From Candidatus Binatus soli (GTDB lineage Bacteria; Desulfobacterota; Binatia; Binatales; Binataceae), in contig DLMJ01000050.1 in the NCBI GenBank assembly GCA_002479255.1, positions 1 through 64,000 on the forward strand: a DNA stretch of 64,000 bases, in the 5' to 3' direction. The position numbers were made by a program, and so were the translations under genes. A model generated the notes under the pieces. That model had not been told where the DNA came from. It worked only from the letters and a program-made list of their open reading frames with translations, and searched no databases. This document shows positions 52,793 to 60,258 of this stretch, piece by piece (position 1 is the stretch's first letter; each line of letters opens with the position of its first letter).

Positions 52793-54931
52793 ATGAAAAG
52801 AGTGATTGAACTGGTCGATTTGACCAAGACCTACCTGCTTGGCGACATTGAGGTTAACGCGCTGCGCGGGGTGAACCTTACGATCGATCGGGGCGAGTTC
52901 GTTGCAGTGATGGGTGCGTCGGGCTCGGGCAAATCGACGCTGATGAACATGCTGGGATGCCTGGACCGGCCCACCAGCGGCCGCTACATCCTGGAGGGCG
53001 AGGACGTCGCGCGACTGAACGAGTCGGAGCTGGCGACGATCCGCAGCCGGCGAGTCGGGTTCGTTTTTCAGAACTTCAACCTGCTGTCGCGAACCTCGAC
53101 GCTGGAGAACGTCGAGCTGCCGCTGTTCTATTCGGCGTGGACCTCGGACGGAGAGAGCCGCGCGGCCGACATGGTGAAACTGGTCGGGCTGGCGGGCCGC
53201 GAGCAGAGCCATCCGAATCAACTCTCAGGCGGGCAGCAGCAGCGGGTGGCGATCGCGCGGGCGCTGGTCAATCGCCCGTCGATCCTGCTCGCCGACGAGC
53301 CGACCGGCAATCTCGACTCGACCAACTCGGCCGAGATAATGGAGGTGCTCACCAAGCTCAATCGCGAACAGGGAATCACGGTGATCGTGGTGACGCACGA
53401 TCCCGACGTGGCGGCCTACGCGGACCGGGTCGTCACGTTTCGCGACGGCGTGATCATCTCGGACACTCGAAAAGACGGCGCCGGCGTGCGTGGCGGCGCG
53501 GGCGGCAATGCGGCGGCGCCGGAGACGGCGGATCGAGCCGGGTCGCTCGTGGACGAGGTGTGGACGTTTGCCAGCATGGCGGTGGTCGCGGCGGGTCGCG
53601 CGATCAAGCGCAACAAGCTGCGTGCGGCGCTCACGATGCTCGGTATTTTCATCGGCGTCGCGGCGGTGATCACGATGGTGGCGGTGGGCGACGGGGCGCG
53701 AGCGTCGGTGGAGGCGCAAATCAACAGCCTCGGCACCAACCTGCTGGTGGTGCTGCCGGGCGCGACGACCGCCAACGGCGTGCGCGCGGGGCTGGGCAGC
53801 AATTCCACGCTTACGGTCGGCGATGCGCAGGCAATTGCGCATGGCGGAGGGCCGGTGGGGCTGGTGACCTACATGGATCGGCAGGTGGCGCAGGTGGTCT
53901 CGGGGAATCGCAACTGGAGCACCAACATCCAGGGGACGACTTCGAATTATTTTGCGATCCGCGACTGGCCGCCGTCGATCGGACGCATCTTCACCGACTC
54001 GGAGGAAAAGGCGGGCGCGGCAGTATGCTTGCTTGGACAGACGGTGGTGAACAACCTGTTCGGCGAGGGGCAGAATCCGGTCGGCGCGACGATTCGGGTG
54101 AAGAACTTCCCGATGAAAATAATTGGCGTGCTGTCCGTCAAGGGACAGTCGAGTTACGGGCAGGACCAGGACGACGTGGTAATCGTGCCGTTCAACACCG
54201 CAGAGCGCAAAGTGCTGGGCGTGTCGGCGCCGTCGTCGTCGTCGGCCTCGCCCGCGGCAGTAGCCACAGCTAGCGCGACCAACCCTTACGCGTCGGTACC
54301 GACGACCAATTCGGTTTACAGCTCGACCACCGAATCGACCAGCGCGTTCGGGAGCGCTCCAAAAATCACCGGCGTCGTGAATACGATGTACATCAAGGCG
54401 AGCAGCTCCGAGCAGGTGGACAGCGCGGTTACGCAAATCACGCGCCTGCTGCACGAGCGCCATCACATCCAGGCGAAACAGGATGACGACTTCACGGTGC
54501 GCAATCTCAGCGAAATAGCGGCGGCGTCCGAGAACGCCACGCAGGTGATGACGATGCTGCTTTTGGCAGTGGCGTCGATTTCGCTGCTGGTGGGCGGAAT
54601 CGGAATCATGAACATCATGCTGGTGTCGGTGACGGAGCGCACGCGCGAGATAGGAATTCGCATGGCGATCGGCGCGCGCCGCATCCACATCATGCTGCAG
54701 TTCCTGGTCGAGGCGATGCTGCTGTCGGCGATGGGCGGGTTCGCGGGGATAATCCTGGGCATACTCGTGTCGAAGCTGATTTCAGCGCTGGCGGAATGGC
54801 CGACGCTGGTCTCGCCGGTAGCGGTGGTGGGCGGTTTCGTCTTTTCGGCGGCGGTGGGAGTTTTCTTCGGCTATTACCCGGCTCGCAAAGCGAGCCTGCT
54901 ACACCCGATCGACGCTTTGCGCTACGAATAG
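52793..54931 (+). CDS. macB: MacB-like ABC transporter (ATPase fused to FtsX-type permease)
   Basis: A 712-residue protein. Residues 1-225 are the ATPase: Walker A GASGSGKST (41-49), signature LSGGQQQRVAIARAL, Walker B LLADEPTGNLD and H-loop VVVTHDP. Residues 260-712 hold an N-terminal membrane helix, the large periplasmic MacB_PCD domain, and three C-terminal helices of the FtsX domain (VTERTREIGIRMAIGARR). MacB drives export of macrolides, lipoproteins or siderophores through a TolC-like channel; no TolC gene is adjacent. A 37-codon remnant of a DUF1329 gene lies 26 bp downstream. Confidence 0.93.
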   Translation: MKRVIELVDLTKTYLLGDIEVNALRGVNLTIDRGEFVAVMGASGSGKSTLMNMLGCLDRPTSGRYILEGEDVARLNESELATIRSRRVGFVFQNFNLLSRTSTLENVELPLFYSAWTSDGESRAADMVKLVGLAGREQSHPNQLSGGQQQRVAIARALVNRPSILLADEPTGNLDSTNSAEIMEVLTKLNREQGITVIVVTHDPDVAAYADRVVTFRDGVIISDTRKDGAGVRGGAGGNAAAPETADRAGSLVDEVWTFASMAVVAAGRAIKRNKLRAALTMLGIFIGVAAVITMVAVGDGARASVEAQINSLGTNLLVVLPGATTANGVRAGLGSNSTLTVGDAQAIAHGGGPVGLVTYMDRQVAQVVSGNRNWSTNIQGTTSNYFAIRDWPPSIGRIFTDSEEKAGAAVCLLGQTVVNNLFGEGQNPVGATIRVKNFPMKIIGVLSVKGQSSYGQDQDDVVIVPFNTAERKVLGVSAPSSSSASPAAVATASATNPYASVPTTNSVYSSTTESTSAFGSAPKITGVVNTMYIKASSSEQVDSAVTQITRLLHERHHIQAKQDDDFTVRNLSEIAAASENATQVMTMLLLAVASISLLVGGIGIMNIMLVSVTERTREIGIRMAIGARRIHIMLQFLVEAMLLSAMGGFAGIILGILVSKLISALAEWPTLVSPVAVVGGFVFSAAVGVFFGYYPARKASLLHPIDALRYE

Positions 54932-54956
54932 TTTGGGAACGATAACGGTTCCGCGC

Positions 54957-55067
54957 ATTGCTCTGCCCGGGCAGAACACGCCCGAGCCCGAGTGCTGGTA
55001 CGTCAACATGGGTGCGGTGGACAAAGATTTCTTCACCGCCGACGCGATGGTAAAGGCTGCTCCGTAA
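54957..55067 (+). pseudogene. 3' remnant of a DUF1329 paralog
   Basis: In the frame ending at TAA 55065-55067 the sequence reads LPGQNTPEPECWYVNMGAVD, then KDFFTADAMVKAAP. The intact gene 1.5 kb downstream ends LPGQHTPEHECWYINMGAVD, then KDFCSVKAMVASAP. Similarity begins abruptly near 54957, 26 bp after the macB stop. The remainder of the paralog is gone. A terminator follows at 55118. Confidence 0.88.
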
Positions 55068-55117
55068 GCGAATTAGCCAGATAAATTAGGGGCTTTACGT
55101 CCCTCTAATAGCTCGAA

Positions 55118-55160
55118 CGGGGCGGTGCAGCGAAAAAGCTGTGCCGCCCCGCGCTTTTCT
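55118..55160 (+). terminator. Intrinsic terminator
   Basis: CGGGGCGGTGCAGC (55118-55131) pairs with GCTGTGCCGCCCCG (55138-55151), 14 bp with two G-U pairs, loop GAAAAA, followed by CGCTTTTCT. It probably ended the operon that once included macAB and the lost DUF1329 copy. Confidence 0.8.
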
Positions 55161-55225
55161 ATCGTCGGAACGTCAGCCTGTAGAGTTAAGGAACAATCCG
55201 ATAATATGACGAGTCACGTACTTGA

Positions 55226-55262
55226 CTAAATAAAATTTAGCGACCAAGAATTAGAATTCTAA
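55226..55262 (+). promoter_or_regulatory. Two palindromes upstream of the DUF1329 gene
   Basis: CTAAAT-AAA-ATTTAG (55226-55240) and the perfect 12-mer TTAGAATTCTAA (55251-55262) lie just before the DUF1329 start in an AT-rich island, beside TTGACT (55222-55227). They look like binding sites for a dimeric regulator. Confidence 0.5.
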
Positions 55263-55285
55263 AGATGGACAGGAGGTCGTGGATA

Positions 55286-56578
55286 ATGGCCAGGCATGCT
55301 TTGGGGAAGATATTGCCGGGCGTGGGGACGTTAATGCTCTTATGTCTCATCGTGGCTTCAGCAAACGCGACAGTGAAGCCGGGTGACGTCATAACACCCG
55401 AAAACGCGGCACAGGTCAAAGACTTGGTTTCACCCGGGGTATTTTACGCCGTGACTCATGGAATGCACATGGAGATCGTGCCCTCCGACCGGATCGAGTG
55501 GCCGCCGCCTTACAGGGAGGCGACGGAAAAGTATTCCCCGCAGGTGCGGCTCGCTAACGATCATCGCAGCCTGCTCGGCTATGTCGCCGGCCTGCCGTTT
55601 CCGTTGATCGATCCGAACGACCCTTATGCGGGGACGAAAATCATCTGGAACAACGTGTGGCGGCCCATCAGCAGCGATGACTACGACCTGCGCTTCTTCG
55701 ATTGCCAGAGCGAGTACGTCCGTCCGGGCCAGGACCAGAACATAATCTTGGACTTGGAGATCGGTCATTACGCCGGCTACAACCTTTTCGGACGGACCGA
55801 GGTCGAGCCAATGCCGGTCGATCCGGACTTCAAGCAGTCGGGGCGCCTGTGGTTGTTCGCTCTGTACCCCTTTCTTTCGCCGGAGGCCCAGCGCGGCCAA
55901 GGCCTGATCCGCTATCGCTACGCGGATCCGAACCGCGGCGACGACACTTGGGATTGGCAGCCCGGCACCCGTCGTGTGCGGCGTCTGAACGAGGCGATAA
56001 ACAGCAGCGCGACGGGAGCGCAGAGCTTCGATCCCGATCACTTCGCGGGCTTCAACTCCAAGGTCGAGGAGTACAACTACAAGTTCCTGGGTGACAGGCA
56101 GATGCTCGCGAGTGCGCATGCGGAGCATTCGCCAGAAGAGACTTGCCCCTACGATGGCGGTGCGACCGCATGCCCCGAGGCTTGGGAGATGCGCCACATA
56201 TACATCGTCGAGTCGAAACCCCGGCGCGACATGAGCAATCCGGGTGCGCTCGACAGTTTGACCGACGTATTTGTGGACGCCGAATTAGCGTACGAGCCGT
56301 ACATCGACACCTATGACCAAAAGGGTCATTTATGGCGCGCGCACATCTACTGGCTGGCCTATCGCGACCGCCCGGTGCCGGATGCCCGCGTTGCAATCTA
56401 CCCGTTCAAGCGGGAGTTCATAGTGGGTTCGGCTTCGATCGACACGCAGGGTAACTACTCGTCAATGTGTTACCTGCCCGGCCAGCACACGCCCGAGCAC
56501 GAATGCTGGTACATCAACATGGGGGCAGTCGACAAGGATTTCTGCTCAGTGAAGGCGATGGTGGCCTCAGCTCCTTAA
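55286..56578 (+). CDS. DUF1329 exported protein
   Basis: A 430-residue exported protein. The ATG at 55286 is preferred because AGGAGG lies 10 bases upstream; it gives a signal peptide (LGKILPGVGTLMLLCLIVASANA). The mature part carries DUF1329 features: GTKIIWNNVWRPISSDDY, RPGQDQNIILDLEIG, RRLNEAINS and FDPDHFAGFNSKVEEYNYKF. Family members resemble lipoprotein carriers (LolA/LolB-like fold) and often sit near RND or MMPL exporters; here the neighbour is MacAB. Its own promoter region has palindromes. The role is probably outer-membrane lipid or hydrophobic substrate handling, by inference. Confidence 0.87.
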   Translation: MARHALGKILPGVGTLMLLCLIVASANATVKPGDVITPENAAQVKDLVSPGVFYAVTHGMHMEIVPSDRIEWPPPYREATEKYSPQVRLANDHRSLLGYVAGLPFPLIDPNDPYAGTKIIWNNVWRPISSDDYDLRFFDCQSEYVRPGQDQNIILDLEIGHYAGYNLFGRTEVEPMPVDPDFKQSGRLWLFALYPFLSPEAQRGQGLIRYRYADPNRGDDTWDWQPGTRRVRRLNEAINSSATGAQSFDPDHFAGFNSKVEEYNYKFLGDRQMLASAHAEHSPEETCPYDGGATACPEAWEMRHIYIVESKPRRDMSNPGALDSLTDVFVDAELAYEPYIDTYDQKGHLWRAHIYWLAYRDRPVPDARVAIYPFKREFIVGSASIDTQGNYSSMCYLPGQHTPEHECWYINMGAVDKDFCSVKAMVASAP

Positions 56579-56639
56579 GCCCGAGCATTAAGAAGCCTGA
56601 TTGATTGCTGAAACAGGCGCGGAGCAAAACGGTCAGTCG

Positions 56640-56666
56640 CCGTGGCGCTTCGCGCCTTGGTTTTTT
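56640..56666 (+). terminator. Intrinsic terminator after the DUF1329 gene
   Basis: GGCGC-TTC-GCGCC (56644-56656) with outer CC/GG pairs, followed by TTGG and six Ts (56661-56666). It closes the DUF1329 transcript. The remaining 220 bp to the GTPase gene show no supported gene. Confidence 0.6.
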
Positions 56667-56889
56667 CCACAGAGCGCGAATGTGAATCGTTTGCATATAC
56701 CGGATCGCCGAATATATTCGGCGTATCGCGCGATTGGGTCTTTGCACCCAAAGCGTGATGGCAGAAAAGGTCCCGTGTCCGAAGCCGGTGCGGATGCGCC
56801 TCGCAGGTCCAACGAGTCGCTCTGCGTCGGCAACTTTCCCGCCGCACCCGCGCGATCCGCTTCTTCCAGCGCATCGCCGCGTAGCCGAG

Positions 56890-57936
56890 TCAGACCTTGA
56901 AGCGGATATGAATCATGTCGCCGTCGCGCATCACGTAGTCGCGGCCCTCGAGCCTGAGCTTGCCGGCCTCTTTGACCTTCGCGTCAGACTTGTGGATGGC
57001 AAAATCCTCGTAGCTGACGACTTCGGCCCGGATGAATCCGCGCGCGATATCAGTGTGGATCACGCCGGCGGCATCGAGCGCCGACTCGCCGCGGCGGAGC
57101 GACCATGCATGCGCCTCGGGCTCGCCGGCGGTGTAGAAAGTGATCAGCCCGAGATGATTGTAGAGCGCGCCGATCAGCCGATCGCGCGCGGGCGCGTCGA
57201 GTCCCGCGTCTTTGAGCATCTCCTTTTGGCCGGCCTCGTCGAGTTCCCACAATTCCGACTCGAAAGCGGCCGCGAGCCGGAACACCTCGAGTCCGTGCGC
57301 GCGAACGGCGGCGCGCTCGGCGTCGGTGACATCGGCGGCGGCGCGTTCCATCTCGCAGTTGACGGTGACCAGCGCGGGCTTTCGCGAAAGAAACCCGAAG
57401 CTCGAAAATGCCTGGGCCTCCTGCGCCGTCAGTTCGAGCAGTCTCAGTGCTCTGCCGTCGCCGAGCCATGCGATCACTTTCTCGAGTGCCGCGCGTTCGA
57501 AGTCGCTGCCGCCCTTCTCCTTCTTCAGCCGCTCGAGGCGGCGTTCGGCTTGGTCGAAGTCGGCGAACACCAGCTCGCCCTCGATACTTTCGAGAGTCGC
57601 GACCAGGTCTTTTTCCATGCCGGCGAATTGCGGAATCACGATCAGCAGCGCGTCCATGTCGCGCACCAGCGGCAGCAGACTCGGATCGAGGGCAGCGCCC
57701 TCCTTCTGCTCTTTGGGATTTGGCGCGAAGTCGAGGATGGTGAGCTCGACCGGGATCTTCTTCTTCGAACCGTACGCCGATTCAAGAAAATCGAGACGCG
57801 GATCCGCGACCTTGATTTGTCCCGGGCGCGCACGATTGCGGCCCTCGGCCGTGCCAGGAATCGGCGCGAGTCCTGTCAGTGCGTGAAATACGGTTGATTT
57901 CCCGGCGCCGCGTGCGCCGATGATCCCGGTCTTCAA
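56890..57936 (-). CDS. ychF: YchF/Obg-like GTPase (ATPase) with TGS domain
   Basis: A 348-residue protein. The C-terminal third is the conserved YchF TGS/DUF933 module (YNHLGLITFYTAGEPEAHAWSL, AAGVIHTDIARGFIRAEVVSY, EGRDYVMRDGDMIHIRFKV). The N-terminus has P-loop GARGAGKST in place of the canonical GLPNVGKST, so this may be a divergent paralog. A coiled-coil region (ADFDQAERRLERLKKEKGG) is present. The start is TTG 57936, with GAGGTGG upstream. YchF proteins act at the ribosome and in stress control. Confidence 0.85.
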   Translation of the reverse strand: MKTGIIGARGAGKSTVFHALTGLAPIPGTAEGRNRARPGQIKVADPRLDFLESAYGSKKKIPVELTILDFAPNPKEQKEGAALDPSLLPLVRDMDALLIVIPQFAGMEKDLVATLESIEGELVFADFDQAERRLERLKKEKGGSDFERAALEKVIAWLGDGRALRLLELTAQEAQAFSSFGFLSRKPALVTVNCEMERAAADVTDAERAAVRAHGLEVFRLAAAFESELWELDEAGQKEMLKDAGLDAPARDRLIGALYNHLGLITFYTAGEPEAHAWSLRRGESALDAAGVIHTDIARGFIRAEVVSYEDFAIHKSDAKVKEAGKLRLEGRDYVMRDGDMIHIRFKV

Positions 57937-58131
57937 TTGATCCCACCTCGATCTCCGGGATTCTACACCACCGCAATTCGGGAGTAAGCCCGCGAACATG
58001 GCGTCGAATTTGCCGAAAGTGACGGTGCCGACGCTGGTGGCAGGCGCGAACGGCGGCCAGCCAGGAGTCTTTCTCGCCAGCGCCGGCTTCGCTAATCTGC
58101 TATTCCCGTCTGCGGAGCAGCGCGATGGAGA

Positions 58132-58207
58132 GCCACCCTAGCTCAGTTGGTAGAGCAGCTGATTCGTAATCAGCAGGTCGCCGGTTCGAATCCGGCGGGT
58201 GGCTCCA
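58132..58207 (+). tRNA. tRNA-Thr (anticodon CGT)
   Basis: A full cloverleaf: acceptor GCCACCC with GGGTGGC, D-arm GCTC/GAGC, anticodon stem GCTGA/TCAGC with loop TTCGTAA (anticodon CGT, reads ACG), T-arm GCCGG-TTCGAAT-CCGGC, discriminator T and encoded CCA (58205-58207). A tyrosine integrase remnant begins 6 bp after its 3' end, so this is a probable attachment site of an integrated element. Confidence 0.95.
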
Positions 58208-58213
58208 AAAACC

Positions 58214-59071
58214 TCAAATAGAATCTAGGGTTTTTGCGATCGTTTCAGGCTTTTTCGGGGCCGCGCGGCCATCGCTGCCAAATCGCTGCCAATCTGCTTC
58301 CGACTCGTCGAGGAAGTCGGCGTAGCTCTGATCGACGCCCGGCAACAGGTGGGCGTAATGATCCATCGTGGTCTTGGGGCTGGCGTGCCCCATCTGCGCG
58401 GCGACGTAAACGAAGTCGCGGCAACGCGCCAGGAGCGTGGAGGCGTAAGTATGCCGCGCATCGTAAAGGACGTGGCCGATTGTCGCCGTCTCGTCCATCG
58501 CCAGATCGAAACGCTTTCGCAATCGGGAATCGTCGAGCGGCGTCCCGGAGGGGTTCGAGAATACCAACTCCGCCACGCCCTCGCCTCGATCTACGGGAGC
58601 CCGCTGAGTGCGCTTGAGTTGCCGCAGCCGCAAGACATCGGCTAGCGCGGGGCTCATATCGACGCTTCGCCGTTCGCCGGTTTTTGTGGGACCGAAGGTG
58701 CCCTTGTCGCTCACGGAGAATTCGACCCGAACCTTTCGCTTCGTGAAATCGATATCACTTCAGCCGAGCGCTCGACACTCGCCCGGTCGGAGTCCCGAAC
58801 GAAGCACCAGGAAAAACAGATCGTGAAGTTCCTGGTCGTGCTCGCTGCACCATGACAAGATTGCGATCTGCTGGGCTTCTGTGAAGACACGTTCCTTAGC
58901 GACGGCAACTCGATTTGCGGCCCTCGCTTTGCGGCTTCGCCGAGATGTCCGCGCCGACGCAACGGGATTTCGGTCGATGATCCGGTCGTCGACGGCCGAC
59001 TGAAAAACGACGCTCAGCGTCGCCCTGATCAACCTTACGGTCGTGGTGGACAACTTCCGCGCGGCGACCAT
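58214..59071 (-). pseudogene. Tyrosine recombinase (integrase) remnant
   Basis: Read leftward, the frame from 59071 gives a core-binding helix (TTVRLIRATLSVVFQSAVDD) and the start of the catalytic domain with Arg I (LRSGLRPGECRALG), then a TGA at 58760-58762 where Trp is usual, and continues in the same frame SDIDFTKRKVRVEFS to the catalytic part: YDARHTYAS with Arg II, GHASPKTTMDHYAHLLPG with the nucleophile Tyr. The arm-binding N-terminus is missing. It was the integrase of an element inserted at tRNA-Thr; a nonsense change and a 5' truncation have inactivated it. Confidence 0.85.
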
Positions 59072-59082
59072 TATAACTGAAA

Positions 59083-59137
59083 GGCATAGCCATATCAAAA
59101 AATACGGTTGGACAGAAATATCTGTCCGCGCGATAAG
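59083..59137 (+). promoter_or_regulatory. Promoter/operator of the nitroreductase gene (copy A of a 51-bp block)
   Basis: A 51-bp block (59083-59133) matches 63868-63918 at 43 of 51 positions. It holds ATATCAAAAAATAC, then TTGGAC (59108-59113) as -35, an 18-base spacer, and GATAAG (59132-59137) as -10. A perfect inverted repeat GGACAG-AAATAT-CTGTCC (59110-59127) fills the spacer. It is probably bound by the LysR regulator at the end of the cluster. Confidence 0.75.
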
Positions 59138-59251
59138 GGAGTGAAGACGCCGATGAGAAGGACGCAACCGCGCCCGGCGAGACGAGCGAGGACCGCCGGC
59201 ATCTCTGCCATCGCGCCGGCGCAGGCGACAGCCTTGTGAGGAGGAAATCAC

Positions 59252-60079
59252 GTGGAATTGAAAGAGGTCATAGGTTGGCGGCGCTCGATTCGTTTTTACT
59301 GGCCATACCGGCCGGTGGAGCGAGCGAAGATTCAGAAGATGCTGGAGGCGGCTCGGCGCGCCTCGTGCGTGGGCAACGTCAACAACACGCGGGCCATCGT
59401 CGTCTGGAGGGACCAGGCATCCCCCGAGCTGCTCAAGGCGCTCACTCCGCCGCTGGGCTACCAGCAGATGCAGACGGCGCCTTGCTTCATCGTGTGGTAC
59501 TCGGACGCGGCGGCGTACGAGGCCAACAAGTGGATCAGCGACCTCAAGGGTCTCGCCGAAACCAGACGGCTTGGCTCCGACACCGAGGCGACCAAGCAGC
59601 AGATCGACAAGTCTCTTCGACCGTTGTTCACGGCGATGTGGAAACAAGCTGCCGTGGCGCCGCTGGCGTTCATGGACCTCGGACAGGCCGTCGCCCAGGC
59701 CACTTTGGTGGCTTACGATGAGGGGCTGGGGACGTGCTTGATGAGCGGCCCCATGATGCTCGACAAGGTCAACAAGCTCTTGAAGCTGCCAGAGACGGCT
59801 ACCATCGTTTGCATCATGTCGGTGGGCTACCCGGCTGAGTCCGCCGCGGCGGGCGGGCAGACTGTCAAGGCGCCGTTCGAGAGCCTGTTCTTCGAGATGG
59901 AGTACGGTCGGCCCATGCGGCCGGATCCCCAGACCGTGCAGGAGTTGAAGCAAGCCAAGCTAATCCAGGAGGCTGCTCCTCTTCCGTGGCGGGATGAGGA
60001 GTTGAAGCACGTCGTGCGCGCCCTCGGGATTGAGGAGGAGCGGCAGCTCAGCGGCTTTCAGTCGGGAGGGGAATCGTAG
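59252..60079 (+). CDS. Nitroreductase family protein
   Basis: A 275-residue FMN-dependent nitroreductase-fold protein. The N-terminus MELKEVIGWRRSIRFYWPYRPVE supplies the FMN phosphate arginines; EAARRASCVGNVNNTRAIVV and ATLVAYDEGLGTCLMSGP are family segments, and VCIMSVGYPAE closes the FMN site. The substrate is unknown; several members act on CoA- or aromatic-ring substrates. Start GTG 59252, with GAGGAGG upstream. A 28-codon reading frame in the leader (59153-59239) ends at this ribosome site. First gene of the catabolic cluster. Confidence 0.82.
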   Translation: MELKEVIGWRRSIRFYWPYRPVERAKIQKMLEAARRASCVGNVNNTRAIVVWRDQASPELLKALTPPLGYQQMQTAPCFIVWYSDAAAYEANKWISDLKGLAETRRLGSDTEATKQQIDKSLRPLFTAMWKQAAVAPLAFMDLGQAVAQATLVAYDEGLGTCLMSGPMMLDKVNKLLKLPETATIVCIMSVGYPAESAAAGGQTVKAPFESLFFEMEYGRPMRPDPQTVQELKQAKLIQEAAPLPWRDEELKHVVRALGIEEERQLSGFQSGGES

Positions 60080-60159
60080 GCGGGCAACTGCTTGTCACAG
60101 GTGTTTGAGTCATACAGCCAAGTGGCGCGGGCCCGCTCCATCTCCCGCAGCCCCATTGT

Positions 60160-60249
60160 GCGGCAGCCCTGTTCTTCGACCGCTACATCGAGGTCGATTG
60201 CGAGCTCTTCGAAGACGCGCTGGATCGCTCGGAAAGCGCCGTGTATTAG
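60160..60249 (+). pseudogene. Possible C-terminal remnant of a lost gene
   Basis: Between the nitroreductase and thiolase genes one frame reads LFFDRYIEVDCELFEDALDR, then SESAVY and TAG (60247-60249), which has a real-protein composition. A different frame just upstream reads FESYSQVARARSISRSPIV. The two may be one gene broken by a frameshift. There is no start with a ribosome site. Low confidence. Confidence 0.3.
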
Positions 60250-60258
60250 GAGGACAGC

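Noticed and set aside
53225..54688. A 487-codon open frame antisense to macB
   Set aside because: Arg/His-rich composition and no recognisable domain, while the + strand has complete MacB motifs.
4352..57826. Avoidance of CCCGGG as evidence for the specificity of the restriction system
   Set aside because: CCCGGG occurs repeatedly (for example 4352, 19746, 34425, 54966, 55433, 57821), so no depletion is visible by eye.
57998..58141. 47-codon frame from ATG 57998 into the tRNA gene
   Set aside because: It runs into tRNA-Thr, has no ribosome site and no recognisable family.
59153..59239. 28-codon leader peptide before the nitroreductase gene
   Set aside because: It ends at the ribosome site and could couple translation, but composition is arginine/alanine-rich and there is no clear ribosome site; not listed as a gene.
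59072..59953. Long upstream extension of the integrase frame
   Set aside because: This part is antisense to the nitroreductase gene and has no integrase features; similarity ends near 59071.
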